In this document: positions 8,858 to 17,783 of the stretch, piece after piece | Layout of the letters: each line of letters starts with the position of its first letter | How positions within the stretch are numbered: the first letter of the stretch is position 1 | Origin: Alphaproteobacteria bacterium | Lineage (GTDB): Bacteria; Pseudomonadota; Alphaproteobacteria; Ferrovibrionales; Ferrovibrionaceae | Direction of reading: 5' to 3' | Assembly (NCBI GenBank): GCA_026126165.1 | Contig: JAHCJR010000012.1 | Coordinates: forward strand, 1-52,432 | Length of the DNA: 52,432 nt | Translations under genes and position numbers: made by a program | Notes under the pieces: model-generated | The model's database searches: none | Seen by the model: only the letters and a program-made list of their open reading frames with translations | Told to the model about the DNA's origin: nothing

Positions 8858-9991
8858 TCAGAGCGCGGCGGCAAGCGCCGAAAGCAGCCGCTCCACGTCC
8901 ATGTCGTTGTTGTAGAGATGGGGTGTGATGCGAACGGAATCGCCCCGCAGGCTCACATGCACCTGGCGCGCCGCCAGCCGGTCCGCCAGCCCGGCGGGTG
9001 GTCCGGCGGGAAAGCGCAGGCCGAGGAAATGCCCGGCGCGCAAGGCTTCCGGTCCGGCGAGCAGCCCAAGCGCGGCCGCTTGCCCGGCGATCTGCCGGGT
9101 GCGCGCGGCGAGTGTCGCCTGGATCGCCTCGACCCCCCAATCGAGGATCTGCCGCAGCGCTGCCATGGCCATCGGCATCAGGATGAAGTTCGCGCGCTCG
9201 CCCACATCGAAGCGGCGCGCCCCGGGCTGGAAGTCGGCCTGGTAATCCACGAGGCGGGCGAAATCCTCCGATCCCAGGCGGCCGATCCAGTTATGCTCCA
9301 GCGGTTCGCCCTGGCGACGCTGCGGCGCGGCGTACATGAAGCCAATGGAATAGGGCGAGAGAAGCCACTTATAGGCGGCGACCACGAGGAAATCCGGTCG
9401 GATGCGCTGTACGTCGAAAGGGAGCGCGCCGACCGACTGCGTGCCGTCGACGACCAGCGCCGCGCCGACCTCGTCGAGGCGGTCGCGCACGCGCGCAAGG
9501 TCGACCAGCGTGCCGTCGGTCCACAGGCAATGCGGCAGCGCGGCGAGCGCGGTGCGTTCGTCGATGGCGGCAAGCAGCGGCGCGGTCAGGTCGCCATCGC
9601 CGCCGCGCCGGACCGCGACGACCTCGCCGCCGGCCCGGCGGGCCGCTTCCTGCCAGCAATAGACGTTGGAGGGAAACTGTTCCGCCAGCGTCACCACCCG
9701 CTGCCCGGCCTGGATCGGCAGGTTGCGCGCGGCGACGGCCAGTCCGTAGCTGGCGGCGGGGATCAGCGCGATGCCATCGGCATCGGCATTCACCAGGCGC
9801 GCGAAAAGGGCGCGGGCTTCCTCCGACTGGTCGAAGAAGTCCACCGGCCGTGTCTCCCAGGGCCTGACCTTGCGGCGGATTCCGGCGGCGCCGGCTTCGG
9901 CCACATGCTTCATCAGCGGCGACATGTAGGCGCAGTTCAGGTAGGCGATGTCCTCGGGCAGGTCGAACAGGTGGCGTTGGCAGGGCAGCAT
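8858..9991 (-). CDS. Class V PLP-dependent aminotransferase/desulfurase-like protein
   Basis: A 377-residue fold type I class V enzyme. The PLP lysine is K208 in VVAAYKWL and the cofactor aspartate is D182 (VVDGTQSVGALPFDV). The family includes cysteine desulfurases, kynureninase-like and isopenicillin-N-epimerase-like proteins; I see no active-site cysteine loop typical of IscS, so a desulfurase role is not supported. The ATG at 9991 is chosen because the reading frame further upstream runs antisense through the HAD gene. It is divergent from that HAD gene across 81 bp containing repeated ATGCA words. Confidence 0.85.
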   Translation of the reverse strand: MLPCQRHLFDLPEDIAYLNCAYMSPLMKHVAEAGAAGIRRKVRPWETRPVDFFDQSEEARALFARLVNADADGIALIPAASYGLAVAARNLPIQAGQRVVTLAEQFPSNVYCWQEAARRAGGEVVAVRRGGDGDLTAPLLAAIDERTALAALPHCLWTDGTLVDLARVRDRLDEVGAALVVDGTQSVGALPFDVQRIRPDFLVVAAYKWLLSPYSIGFMYAAPQRRQGEPLEHNWIGRLGSEDFARLVDYQADFQPGARRFDVGERANFILMPMAMAALRQILDWGVEAIQATLAARTRQIAGQAAALGLLAGPEALRAGHFLGLRFPAGPPAGLADRLAARQVHVSLRGDSVRITPHLYNNDMDVERLLSALAAAL

Positions 9992-10011
9992 TGATCCTCG
10001 CACGGGCTTTC

Positions 10012-10061
10012 TTGCATCGTAGCCTGTGCTATGCATGGATGCAGCAGATATGCAGCATGCA
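10012..10061. promoter_or_regulatory. Cluster of TGCAT/ATGCA pentamers between divergent genes
   Basis: In the 81-bp gap between the PLP enzyme (start 9991) and the HAD gene (start 10073), the word ATGCA or its complement occurs at about 10012, 10031, 10039, 10050 and 10057. Outermost copies form an inverted CTTGCAT/ATGCAAG pair. This clustering suggests an operator for a shared regulator. No regulator is encoded next to it, and I found no convincing -35/-10 pair. Confidence 0.3.
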
Positions 10062-10072
10062 AGCGAGGCAGC

Positions 10073-10729
10073 ATGAGCGAGCAGAGGCCGGTCCGCGCCG
10101 TCCTGTGGGATTTCGGCGGCGTGATCCTTACCAGTCCCTTCGAGGCCTTCGCGCGCTACGAGCGCGAGATGGGACTGCCGAAGGATTTTATCCGCCGGCT
10201 GAACAGCAGCAACCCGCACGAGAATGCCTGGGCGCGGCTGGAGCGGGGCGATGTGGACATCGACGGCTTCGCCGAGCTGTTCGAGGCGGAGGCACAGGCT
10301 CTGGGCCATCGCCTCGATGCGCGCGCGGTGATCGACCTGCTCTCGGGCGACGTGCGCCCGGAGATGGTGGCGGCGCTGCAGGCGGTGCGCGGGCGCTACC
10401 GCACCGCATGCCTGACCAACAACGTGCGCAGCGGATCGGGTCCCGGCATGGCACGCTCGCCGGAGAAGGCGGCGCAGATCGCGGAGATCATGCGCCTGTT
10501 CGACGAAGTGGTGGAATCGAGCCGGATCGGCGTCCGCAAGCCCGAACCGCGCTTCTACGAGATTGCCTGCGAACGGCTGGGCGTGCGGCCCGAGGAATCC
10601 GTCTTTCTCGACGATCTCGGCATCAACCTCAAGCCGGCGCGCGCCATGGGCATGCGCACCATCAAGGTGGAGAACCCGGCGCAGGCCATCGCCGAGCTCG
10701 AAGCCGTGCTGGGCCACAAGTTGCGCTGA
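10073..10729 (+). CDS. HAD-IA family phosphatase (epoxide-hydrolase N-terminal-like)
   Basis: A 218-residue haloacid dehalogenase-type hydrolase. Motif I is LWDFGGVIL with nucleophile D13. The usual second aspartate, two residues later, is glycine (G15), as in the ACAD10 / soluble epoxide hydrolase N-terminal / YihX branch. Motif II is in CLTNNV, motif III is K in GVRKPEP, and motif IV is VFLDDLG. Members act on small phosphate esters; some act on lipid or sugar phosphates. The substrate here cannot be told. The ATG at 10073 lies after GCGAGGCAGC. It ends 7 bp from the convergent tonB gene. Confidence 0.88.
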   Translation: MSEQRPVRAVLWDFGGVILTSPFEAFARYEREMGLPKDFIRRLNSSNPHENAWARLERGDVDIDGFAELFEAEAQALGHRLDARAVIDLLSGDVRPEMVAALQAVRGRYRTACLTNNVRSGSGPGMARSPEKAAQIAEIMRLFDEVVESSRIGVRKPEPRFYEIACERLGVRPEESVFLDDLGINLKPARAMGMRTIKVENPAQAIAELEAVLGHKLR

Positions 10730-10736
10730 GCCCGGA

Positions 10737-11531
10737 TCAGTCCACCAAACGGAAGCTCACCGGTATCTCGATCGAAGAGACCAGGGGAACGCCGTCCCGT
10801 TCCGCCGGACGGAACCGCCAGGTTCGCACCGCGTCCAGCGCGGCGCGGTCCAGCAGCGCATGGCCGCTGGAACCGATGACCTGTACGCTGCCGGCGCTGC
10901 CATCGGCCAGCACCTCGACCTTGAGCGTGACGCGGCCTTCGATGCCGCGTTCCCGAGCCCGGCGCGGATAAGCGGGCACCGGGTTGCCGGCCTGCGGTCC
11001 GGCCGGCCGGGCCGCGCCCGCCCTGGCGGGAGCACCGGCAGGGGCCGGATGCAGGAACGCGCTCGCTGTCGGGGCTGGCGGCAATGCCGTTGCCGGCGGC
11101 GCCTGCTTCACCCGCTCCGCGACAGGCTCGGTCTGCCGGTGCGCGGACTCTACGGATGGCATCATGATCGCCGCCACTGGTCTTGCCTTCGGTCGTGGCG
11201 GCGGGATTGCCTGCGGTTCCGGCAGGTTCTCCGTCGCAGAGGCGGTGATTTCCGGCGGCGCGGCCTGCGCTGGTGCTGCCTCTCCCGCCATTGTCTCCTG
11301 CGCGGAGGTCATGTCGGGCGCCGGCGCGAACTCCGGCGATGTCTCCAGCGCGTGCGCGACCTCCGGCGCGGGGGCGAAGCGGACTTCCACGACCTGCGGC
11401 GCGGGCAACTCGGGCGGGCGAGTGCCCGGCGGGCCGGCGGCGATGATCGCCACGAGTGCCATCGCGTGCGCGGCCCCGGAAATCGCCAGCGCGGCGCCGA
11501 GCGAGCTGCCAAGGCCCTGGCGCGCGCTCAT
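10737..11531 (-). CDS. tonB: TonB family energy transducer of the cobalamin operon
   Basis: A 264-residue TonB. It has an N-terminal membrane anchor (about residues 12-35), a long proline- and alanine-rich periplasmic linker, and a C-terminal domain of about 85 residues with the YP motif (NPVPAYPRRARERGIEGRV) and the WRFRPA segment. TonB passes energy from ExbB/ExbD to outer-membrane receptors; no exbBD lies in this window. The start overlaps the btuD stop by 4 bp, placing it last in the btuB-btuF-btuC-btuD-tonB operon. It is therefore probably dedicated to the receptor encoded at the head of the operon. Confidence 0.9.
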   Translation of the reverse strand: MSARQGLGSSLGAALAISGAAHAMALVAIIAAGPPGTRPPELPAPQVVEVRFAPAPEVAHALETSPEFAPAPDMTSAQETMAGEAAPAQAAPPEITASATENLPEPQAIPPPRPKARPVAAIMMPSVESAHRQTEPVAERVKQAPPATALPPAPTASAFLHPAPAGAPARAGAARPAGPQAGNPVPAYPRRARERGIEGRVTLKVEVLADGSAGSVQVIGSSGHALLDRAALDAVRTWRFRPAERDGVPLVSSIEIPVSFRLVD

Positions 11532-12310
11532 GACCGCCGCTCCGCGATGCGCCGCCAGGGCACGGGGATCAGTGCGCCCTCCACTGCGATCATCGCCGCC
11601 TCCACCCTGAAGGCATTGGCGATTGCGCTTGCATCGAGGACAAGGGCTGGCGGGCCGAGGGCGGCGATGCGTCCTTCACGCATCAGCGCGACCCGGTCGG
11701 CGAACCGTGCGGCCAGTCCCAGATCGTGCAGCACGACGATGACGCCGGCGCCGGCCCGGGCCCGGTTGCGCAGGATCTCCATGGTCTCGATCTGGTGATA
11801 GGGGTCGAGTGCCGCCACCGGCTCGTCCGCCAGCAGCAGGCGCGGTTCCGAGGCCAGCATGCGGCCGATCATCGCCCGCGCCCGCTCGCCGGCGGAGAGG
11901 CCGTCGACGCGCCGTCCGGCCAGATGCTTCAGGTCTGCCTCATCAAGGGCACGCTCGATGGCCTCCCGGTCGGCGGCGCTTTCGCCGGCGAAGGTGGCAC
12001 GATGCGGCAGCCGCCCTAGCGCCACCAGGTCGCGGACGCAGATCGGCCAGTGGCTCTGGGGTTGTTGCGGCAGATAGCCGATCAGCCGCGCCCGCGTCCG
12101 CGCACCGAGCCGGGCGAGCGGTCCGCCTTCCCACTCGACGCTGCCGGCATGCGGGCGCATGAGACCGGCAAGGCCCCTGAGCAGGGTCGATTTGCCCGCG
12201 CCGTTCGGCCCGACCAGGGCCAGCACCTCGCCGGCCAGCAGGGCCAGACTGGCCTCCTGCACCACGAGGCGCGCGCCGCGCCGGAGCGATAGCGAGCGGG
12301 CCGCGATCAT
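11528..12310 (-). CDS. btuD: Cobalamin ABC transporter ATP-binding protein
   Basis: A 260-residue ABC ATPase of the FecE/BtuD/HmuV group. Walker A is GPNGAGKS at residues 34-41, the signature is LSAGERAR, and Walker B is LLLADEPVAALDP. It powers import through the permease encoded just upstream. Its start overlaps the btuC stop by 4 bp and its own stop overlaps the tonB start by 4 bp. The family also serves haem and siderophores; the cobalamin riboswitch ahead of the operon decides the assignment. Confidence 0.9.
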   Translation of the reverse strand: MIAARSLSLRRGARLVVQEASLALLAGEVLALVGPNGAGKSTLLRGLAGLMRPHAGSVEWEGGPLARLGARTRARLIGYLPQQPQSHWPICVRDLVALGRLPHRATFAGESAADREAIERALDEADLKHLAGRRVDGLSAGERARAMIGRMLASEPRLLLADEPVAALDPYHQIETMEILRNRARAGAGVIVVLHDLGLAARFADRVALMREGRIAALGPPALVLDASAIANAFRVEAAMIAVEGALIPVPWRRIAERRS

Positions 12311-13293
12311 GGACCGGCCTCCCGGCGCGAAGCGAGCACCAGCCAGAGGAAGAAGGGCGCGCCGAGCAGTGCGGTGAAGACGCCGAGCCTGAGTTCCTGC
12401 GCGCCGGAAAGCAGCCGTACCAGCAGATCGGCGGCGAGTGCCAGCGCCGCGCCACCGAGTGCGCTTGGCAGAAGCAGCCCACCGGGACGCTGGCCGGCCA
12501 GCGGGCGGAGCAGGTGCGGCACCACCAGTCCGATGAAGCCGACCGAGCCGACGACCGAGGTGACCGCGCCGACGGCCAGTCCGCTGCCGAGCACGATGCG
12601 TGCCTGCAACAGGCGGAGATTGACGCCGAGGCTCGCCGCGACATCCTCGCCCAAGGTCAGCGCATCGAGCGCGCGGCCGGTGAAGGCAAGCAGCCCAAGG
12701 CCGGCCAGCACCGGCAGGAGCGCCAGTTGCACGTGCTCCATGCTGCGGTCGGCAAGCGAGCCGAGCAGCCAGAACAGGATCTCCGCCGCCGCATAAGGGC
12801 TGGGCGCGAGGTTAAGGGCGAGCGAGGTGAGCGCGGCGGCGATGGAATTGACCGCGACGCCGGCCAGGATCAGCGTGTGGATCGAGGCGGAAAGACCGGC
12901 CAGGGCATAGATGAGCAGGATGGCGATGAGCGCGCCCGCCATGCCGCCGGCGGGCAGGGCGAAGGCGAAGGCGGCGGCGAAGCCGAAATAGAAGGCGATC
13001 ACGGCGCCGAGCGCCGCCGAGGCGGTGACGCCGATCAGCGCCGGCTCGGCCAGCGGATTGCGCAGCAGGCCCTGCAACGCCGCGCCGGCCAGGCCCATGC
13101 TGGCGCCGACCATGAGGCCGAGGAGCGCCCGCGGCAGGCGGATCTCGAACAGGATCAGCGCTTCCGGCGAGGCGGGGGCAGAAAGCGCCCCGCGCAGCAG
13201 TCCGGCATCGACCGCGCCACCGGGGCCGGTCGCCAGGCTCAGGGCAAACAGGGCCAGCGCGGCGAGCGCGAGCATGGCGGTCAGGACCTTCAT
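12307..13293 (-). CDS. btuC: Cobalamin ABC transporter permease (FecCD/BtuC family)
   Basis: A 328-residue polytopic inner-membrane protein with about nine or ten hydrophobic segments. The typical FecCD motifs are present: RLPRALLGLMVGASMGLAGA early, the GLLRNPLAEPALIG coupling region, and GFIGLVVPHLLRPLAG near the C-terminus. It forms the membrane channel of a BtuCDF-like importer. It overlaps both neighbours by 4 bp, so expression is tightly coupled. It was assigned to B12 rather than iron because of the riboswitch and the BtuB-like receptor. Confidence 0.9.
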   Translation of the reverse strand: MKVLTAMLALAALALFALSLATGPGGAVDAGLLRGALSAPASPEALILFEIRLPRALLGLMVGASMGLAGAALQGLLRNPLAEPALIGVTASAALGAVIAFYFGFAAAFAFALPAGGMAGALIAILLIYALAGLSASIHTLILAGVAVNSIAAALTSLALNLAPSPYAAAEILFWLLGSLADRSMEHVQLALLPVLAGLGLLAFTGRALDALTLGEDVAASLGVNLRLLQARIVLGSGLAVGAVTSVVGSVGFIGLVVPHLLRPLAGQRPGGLLLPSALGGAALALAADLLVRLLSGAQELRLGVFTALLGAPFFLWLVLASRREAGP

Positions 13294-14120
13294 GGTGTCT
13301 GCCCCTCGGCCGCGATACGTGCCACGGCCTCGACCGCCCAGGGGCCGGGGCAGGTCCAGTCCGCGGAAGAGACGACGATCTGGCGTGCCGCGCGCGCATA
13401 GGCATCCAGTGCCGGATGGCGCAGCAGCGCCTGGGCGAGCGAGGGCAGTTCGGGGCGATAGGCTTCGAGGATCAGGATCTCCGGGCGGGCGCGGATCAGG
13501 CTTTCAAGCGGCAGATAGCCGCCCTGCGGCAAGCCGAGCGAAGGCGCGATGTTCGCGAGCCCGGCCCGCGTCAGCACGTCAGAGGAAAGCTGGCCCTCGC
13601 CGATCGCGATGCCATTGGCCTGATAGATCACGGTGCGCGGGCTGCCGGAATGATGCGGCCGCGACACCTCCGCAAGGCGGCTTTGCATGGCGGCGATCAG
13701 CCGTTCGGCGCGGGCCTCGGCGCCGAGACGCTTCGCCAGGCGGCGGATCTCCGCCGCCCCATCGGCGAAACCGCCAACGATGCCGACCTCGTGCAGGGGC
13801 ACGCCGAGCCGCCCGAGCAGTTGCACGCTGGCCCGTGCCGTAAAGGCGCCGGTCAGCACCAGATCCGGCGACAGCCGCAGGACCGCTTCCGCATCCGCCG
13901 CGACCATGGGCAGGCCGGCCGCCTCGCCGGCGAGCGGCGCGAGATCGGCATCGCGTGAGAGGGAGGAGAGTGCGGCGATGCGCGGGCGCTCGACCAGGAG
14001 GAGCAGCATCTGGTCGGCACAGAGATTGAGCGAGACGATGCGCTCCGGCCTGTCGCCCGCCATCGTCGGTGCCGCAAGCAGCGCCAGCGCAAGGGGCAGG
14101 AGACGGGCCGGGCGGCGCAT
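13290..14120 (-). CDS. btuF: Cobalamin ABC transporter substrate-binding protein
   Basis: A 276-residue periplasmic binding protein of the helical-backbone (BtuF/FecB) type. It has a Sec signal peptide (MRRPARLLPLALALLAAP, cleaved near TMAG) and a mature start with RIVSLNLCADQMLLLL, followed by SPDLVLTGAF. The single long connecting helix expected in this class fits the length. It lies 2 bp after btuB and overlaps btuC by 4 bp. It captures corrinoid in the periplasm and delivers it to BtuCD. Confidence 0.88.
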   Translation of the reverse strand: MRRPARLLPLALALLAAPTMAGDRPERIVSLNLCADQMLLLLVERPRIAALSSLSRDADLAPLAGEAAGLPMVAADAEAVLRLSPDLVLTGAFTARASVQLLGRLGVPLHEVGIVGGFADGAAEIRRLAKRLGAEARAERLIAAMQSRLAEVSRPHHSGSPRTVIYQANGIAIGEGQLSSDVLTRAGLANIAPSLGLPQGGYLPLESLIRARPEILILEAYRPELPSLAQALLRHPALDAYARAARQIVVSSADWTCPGPWAVEAVARIAAEGQTP

Positions 14121-14122
14121 GC

Positions 14123-16033
14123 TCAGAACCTCGCGCGCAGGCCGCCGAAGGCGGCGATGCCCGGGCGGCGGAAGCCGTCCGGGTCCTCGTAGTCCTTGTC
14201 GAACAGGTTCTCTATACGGGCGAACAGGGTGAGGCTGGGCAGGATGTCGTAGCTGCCCGCCAGATTGAAGACCGTGTAGGCATCGGTGCGCTTGCGCGCG
14301 AAAGTGACGGCATCCACGTCCGTGCGCCGCCCCACATGCAGGCCGGTCAGGCTGACGCTTGCCTTTTCGACCGGACGCCAGTCGATGGCGAGCGAGCCCT
14401 TGTTGCGCGGCCGGCGCAGGAGCTGCTGGTCCGTCTCTTCGTTCTTCGAGTCGGCATAAGTATGGTCGATGCGGATTTCGAGACTGTCGAACGGGCGCAG
14501 GCTGATGAAGCTTTCGACGCCTTCCGTCCTGGTCCGGTCGATATTGACCAGCGAGGAGAAGGTCTGGTTGAAGTCGATCAGGTCGCGGATGCGCGTCTGG
14601 AAGTAGCTTGCGCCGAAAACGATGCGGCCCTGCCAGAGCGTCTGCTCGAAGCCCACGTCGAAGCCGCGGCTGGTCTCGGGCTTCAGGTCGGGATTGCCGT
14701 TGAAGATGCCGAAATTCCCGAAGAAGCTCGCGCCATGGAGCTGGAAGAGGGTCGGCGCCCGATAGCCGGTGCCGTAGCTCCCCTTGAATTTGGTGCCGGT
14801 CTCGCGCAGCAGGTAGGCGGGCGCGATGCGCCAGGTGGGTTCGGCGGCGAAGTTCTCGTGATCGTCGACGCGGACCGAGCCGGTAACGAAGAAGCGCTCG
14901 AAGAAGCCCGATTGCAACTGCGCGAAGCCGGCATTGGTGCGCGCATCCTCGTCCGTGCGCGAGGCAAAGCCCGAGGAGAAGCGGCTGTCGGCGCGCGCGC
15001 TCTCCCGCTCCGTCTCCAGGCCGAGCGTCAGTGTATGCGCATCGGTGATGCGGATGTCGTTCTGCCAGTCGAACTTCTCCTTGCTCGAGCGGTTGTTGGC
15101 GCGGGAGAAGTCGGCGGAAAGACGGTCCGCCGGATCGCGGTCGCGGCGGTCGTAGAGGGTGTAGGAGAAGCCGAGTTTCGAATCGAGGCGATCGCCGAAC
15201 AGGCTGGCCTTCCCTTCCACGCGGCCGAAGAACTGGTTGGTGCGTTCGATGCTGTTCGGGTCCTCGGGGCGCACGTCCAGTTCACTCTCGGTATCGACAT
15301 AGCGCAGCGCCACGTTGATCTCCGCGTTGTCGGCGATATCGACGCCGAAGCGCGAGGAGACGGTGAGGTTCTCGTAGCCGTCCCGCTCCGCCCTTGCGCC
15401 GGCCGGGCGCAGGCGCTTCGGCGTCACGCTGGTGCCCTCCGAGCGCAGGTAGCCGACATTGAGACGGTAGTGGAACGGACCCTGGGAGCCGGAGATGCCG
15501 GCCCGTTCCGCATGGGTGAAGAACGAGCCGCCCTCGATGGAGGCGGTGGCGGCGGGCGGGCCCTTGCCGCGCCTTGTGATGATGTTGACCACGCCGCCGA
15601 TCGCATCCGAGCCATAAAGCGAACTCTGCGGCCCGCGCAGGACCTCGATGCGCTCGATATCGGTCGCATCCAGATGCTGAAAGTCGTAAGCGCCATCCGG
15701 CGAACTCGGGTCCTGGATCTCGATGCCGTCCACCAGCACCAGCGTATGGCGCGACTCGGCGCCGCGCAGGAAGGCGCGGGCCTGCTTTCCGGCGCCGCCA
15801 TTCTGCGCGAGATAGAGACCGGGCGCCGCGCGAATGGCATCGGCGACATTGCGGATCTGCCGGCGCTCGAGTTCCGCCTGGTCGATCACGGTGACGGAAC
15901 TCGCCACCTGTTCGGCCGGCAGCGGGATGCGCGTGGCGGTGACGACGATATCGCCGCCCTGCGGCGTGCCCTCCTGGGCGGCGGCGGGCAGCGCAATGAA
16001 GGCGGCAAGGCTCAACAGGGCAGTCGTTCGCAT
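14123..16033 (-). CDS. btuB: TonB-dependent cobalamin receptor
   Basis: A 636-residue outer-membrane receptor. The signal peptide is MRTTALLSLAAFIALPAAAQ. A TonB box (DIVVTATR) follows closely and resembles the E. coli BtuB box. The plug domain (SVTVIDQAELERRQIRNVAD to VLRGPQSSLYGSDAIGGVVN) precedes a 22-strand-type barrel that ends in aromatic phenylalanine (GGLRARF). Two ATGs are possible, 16045 and 16033. The 16033 start has a TGGAG site at good spacing and begins the signal peptide directly, so I chose it. It heads the riboswitch-controlled operon. Confidence 0.93.
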   Translation of the reverse strand: MRTTALLSLAAFIALPAAAQEGTPQGGDIVVTATRIPLPAEQVASSVTVIDQAELERRQIRNVADAIRAAPGLYLAQNGGAGKQARAFLRGAESRHTLVLVDGIEIQDPSSPDGAYDFQHLDATDIERIEVLRGPQSSLYGSDAIGGVVNIITRRGKGPPAATASIEGGSFFTHAERAGISGSQGPFHYRLNVGYLRSEGTSVTPKRLRPAGARAERDGYENLTVSSRFGVDIADNAEINVALRYVDTESELDVRPEDPNSIERTNQFFGRVEGKASLFGDRLDSKLGFSYTLYDRRDRDPADRLSADFSRANNRSSKEKFDWQNDIRITDAHTLTLGLETERESARADSRFSSGFASRTDEDARTNAGFAQLQSGFFERFFVTGSVRVDDHENFAAEPTWRIAPAYLLRETGTKFKGSYGTGYRAPTLFQLHGASFFGNFGIFNGNPDLKPETSRGFDVGFEQTLWQGRIVFGASYFQTRIRDLIDFNQTFSSLVNIDRTRTEGVESFISLRPFDSLEIRIDHTYADSKNEETDQQLLRRPRNKGSLAIDWRPVEKASVSLTGLHVGRRTDVDAVTFARKRTDAYTVFNLAGSYDILPSLTLFARIENLFDKDYEDPDGFRRPGIAAFGGLRARF

Positions 16034-16247
16034 GTGATGCTCCATCCGGTGATGCGTCGGGACATGACTGCGCCACGCGCCGGGCGGTCCGGCGCGAGGG
16101 CGCCGGAACGCATGCAATCGACTTGCAGAATGCGGATGGAAAACGACTCTCCCACCACGGCAGACCTCCGCGCGAAAACGCAATCTCTCGCGTCACCGCA
16201 AACGGCGATCCGCAACCATCGGGCGACCCCGCACCAATGGTTAGGTG
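16034..16247 (-). other. Leader between the cobalamin riboswitch and btuB
   Basis: About 210 nt of untranslated leader separate the aptamer from btuB. It contains a perfect 7-bp stem with a 4-nt loop (CCGGCGC/GCGCCGG at 16089-16106), about 55 nt before the btuB start. It has no following U tract on the minus strand, so an intrinsic terminator is not supported; it may be part of the expression platform. I see no convincing short gene in it. Confidence 0.4.
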
Positions 16248-16432
16248 ACGCTGCGGCGGCAGGTCTCCTGGCTCACGGGTCTCCGCTTCTGTCCTGCCTT
16301 CCCGGGTGGCCCCAGTGGCAAAAACTCGGACATCGGCTCGCCGCTTACAGTTGCGGGGGCAGCCACGGAATTGACGATCCGCCGGATCGTCGCACCGCGT
16401 TCCCTTTCAATCCCCTTATCGGGGAACCGTCG
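16248..16432 (-). ncRNA. Cobalamin (AdoCbl) riboswitch
   Basis: Read on the minus strand, the region contains the conserved cobalamin aptamer elements in order. First is GGTTCCCC, then GAAAGGGAACGCGGTG, then the B12 box GCTGCCCCCGCAACTGTAAG (near 16363-16341), then GCCACTGG, the CCCGGGAAGG segment, and a closing GAGCCAGGAGACCTGCC. It lies upstream of the btuB-btuF-btuC-btuD-tonB operon, where binding of adenosylcobalamin normally lowers expression of uptake genes. The B12 box is a near-perfect match, so the identity is firm; the exact ends are approximate. Confidence 0.95.
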
Positions 16433-16530
16433 CTTTGCAGAAGCTACGCCTCTGCGCGACGGCGCGCAACCGCCGAAGCGGACCGGGCCGGATTGAAACA
16501 ATGCGCGACAAAACGTCATCGTCCGGCCGA

Positions 16531-16558
16531 TTGACAGGCATCGCGCCGTCCCTATGAT
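16531..16558 (+). promoter_or_regulatory. Sigma-70-type promoter of serC-serA
   Basis: TTGACA at 16531-16536 (perfect consensus), a 16-bp spacer and TATGAT at 16553-16558 (five of six). Transcription would start near 16565, about 50 nt before the serC ATG at 16614. It is divergent from the riboswitch-led cobalamin operon. No operator is obvious. Confidence 0.65.
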
Positions 16559-16613
16559 CCGCCGCGGGTCACGCTCCCCCAACGGAGCGCTTCGTTCTGG
16601 AAGGAACGCACAT

Positions 16614-17780
16614 ATGTCGAAGCCTGCGCGGCGTCCCTCGACGCCGTATTTCTCCTCCGGCCCCTGTGCCAAGCGCCCGGGCTGGTCCCCCCAAAGTCTC
16701 ATCAGCGCGGCACTCGGACGCTCGCACCGGTCGCGGGAAGGCAAGGCGAAGCTGGTCGAGGTGATCGATCGCACGCGGCGCATTCTCGCCATTCCCGAGG
16801 ATTACCGGATCGGCATCGTGCCGGCTTCCGATACCGGTGCGGTGGAGATGGCGCTCTGGTCGCTGCTCGGGCCGCGTCCGGTCGATCTTCTGGCCTGGGA
16901 GAGTTTCGGCGCCGAATGGGTGAGCGATGTCACCAAGCAACTGAGGCTCAAGGACGCACGCGCCATCAAGGCGCCCTATGGCCGCCTGCCCGACCTGGCG
17001 CAGGTCGACTGGTCGCACGACGTCGTCTTTACCTGGAACGGCACGACATCGGGCGTGCGAGTGCCCGATGGCAACTGGATCCCCGAGGCTCGCGAGGGGC
17101 TTGCCATCTGCGACGCCACGTCGGCGGTGTTCGCCATGGATCTGCCGTGGCGGCGGCTCGATGTCGTCACCTGGTCCTGGCAGAAGGTGATGGGCGGCGA
17201 AGCCGCGCATGGCATGCTGGTGCTGAGCCCGCGCGCCGTGGCCCGGCTGGAAAGCCATGTCCCGGCCTGGCCGCTGCCCAAGATCTTCCGCATGACCAAG
17301 GACGGGAAGCTGATCGAGGGCATCTTCAAGGGCGAGACGATCAACACGCCTTCGCTGCTCTGTGTCGAGGACCAAATCGACGCGCTCAAATGGGGCGAGC
17401 AGGTGGGTGGCCTCAAAGGGCTCATCGAGCGTTCGGAGGCCAATCTCGCGGTCCTCGCCGCCTGGGTCGGAAAGACCCAGTGGGTCGATTTCCTGGCCGA
17501 GGATCCGCGCACGCGCTCCTGCACCAGCGTCTGCCTGAAGATCGTCGATCCCTGGTTCACGGGACTGTCGGAGGGCGAACAGGCGGAGGCCGCGAAGCGG
17601 CTCGCGGCGATGCTGGAGAAGGAACGGGTTGCCTACGATATCGGCTCGTACCGGGACGCGCCGCCGGGCTTGCGTATCTGGTGCGGCTCGACCATCGAGA
17701 CTTCGGACCTCCTGGCGCTGACGCCCTGGCTCGACTGGGCCTATGGCGAGGTGCGCGACAATTTCGGAAAGGCAGCTTGA
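16614..17780 (+). CDS. serC: Phosphoserine transaminase (alphaproteobacterial type)
   Basis: SerC converts 3-phosphohydroxypyruvate and glutamate to phosphoserine, the second step of serine synthesis, and can also serve pyridoxine synthesis. The 388-residue class V aminotransferase opens [20 protein letters not shown], the hallmark of the alphaproteobacterial/archaeal-like SerC subtype. The PLP lysine is K191 in WSWQKVMGG. The ATG at 16614 is preceded by GAAGGAACG; the in-frame ATG at 16554 lies inside the -10 of the promoter and is rejected. serA begins 3 bp after its stop, so both pathway enzymes are made together. Confidence 0.95.
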   Translation: MSKPARRPSTPYFSSGPCAKRPGWSPQSLISAALGRSHRSREGKAKLVEVIDRTRRILAIPEDYRIGIVPASDTGAVEMALWSLLGPRPVDLLAWESFGAEWVSDVTKQLRLKDARAIKAPYGRLPDLAQVDWSHDVVFTWNGTTSGVRVPDGNWIPEAREGLAICDATSAVFAMDLPWRRLDVVTWSWQKVMGGEAAHGMLVLSPRAVARLESHVPAWPLPKIFRMTKDGKLIEGIFKGETINTPSLLCVEDQIDALKWGEQVGGLKGLIERSEANLAVLAAWVGKTQWVDFLAEDPRTRSCTSVCLKIVDPWFTGLSEGEQAEAAKRLAAMLEKERVAYDIGSYRDAPPGLRIWCGSTIETSDLLALTPWLDWAYGEVRDNFGKAA

Positions 17781-17783
17781 ACC

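Noticed and set aside
9992-10717. N-terminal extension of the class V PLP gene up to 10717
   Set aside because: The extension is antisense to the HAD gene and has no relation to the family; the ATG at 9991 begins the conserved fold.
14069-16534. An 821-codon plus-strand frame across btuB and the riboswitch
   Set aside because: It is the antisense shadow of btuB and crosses a structured RNA.
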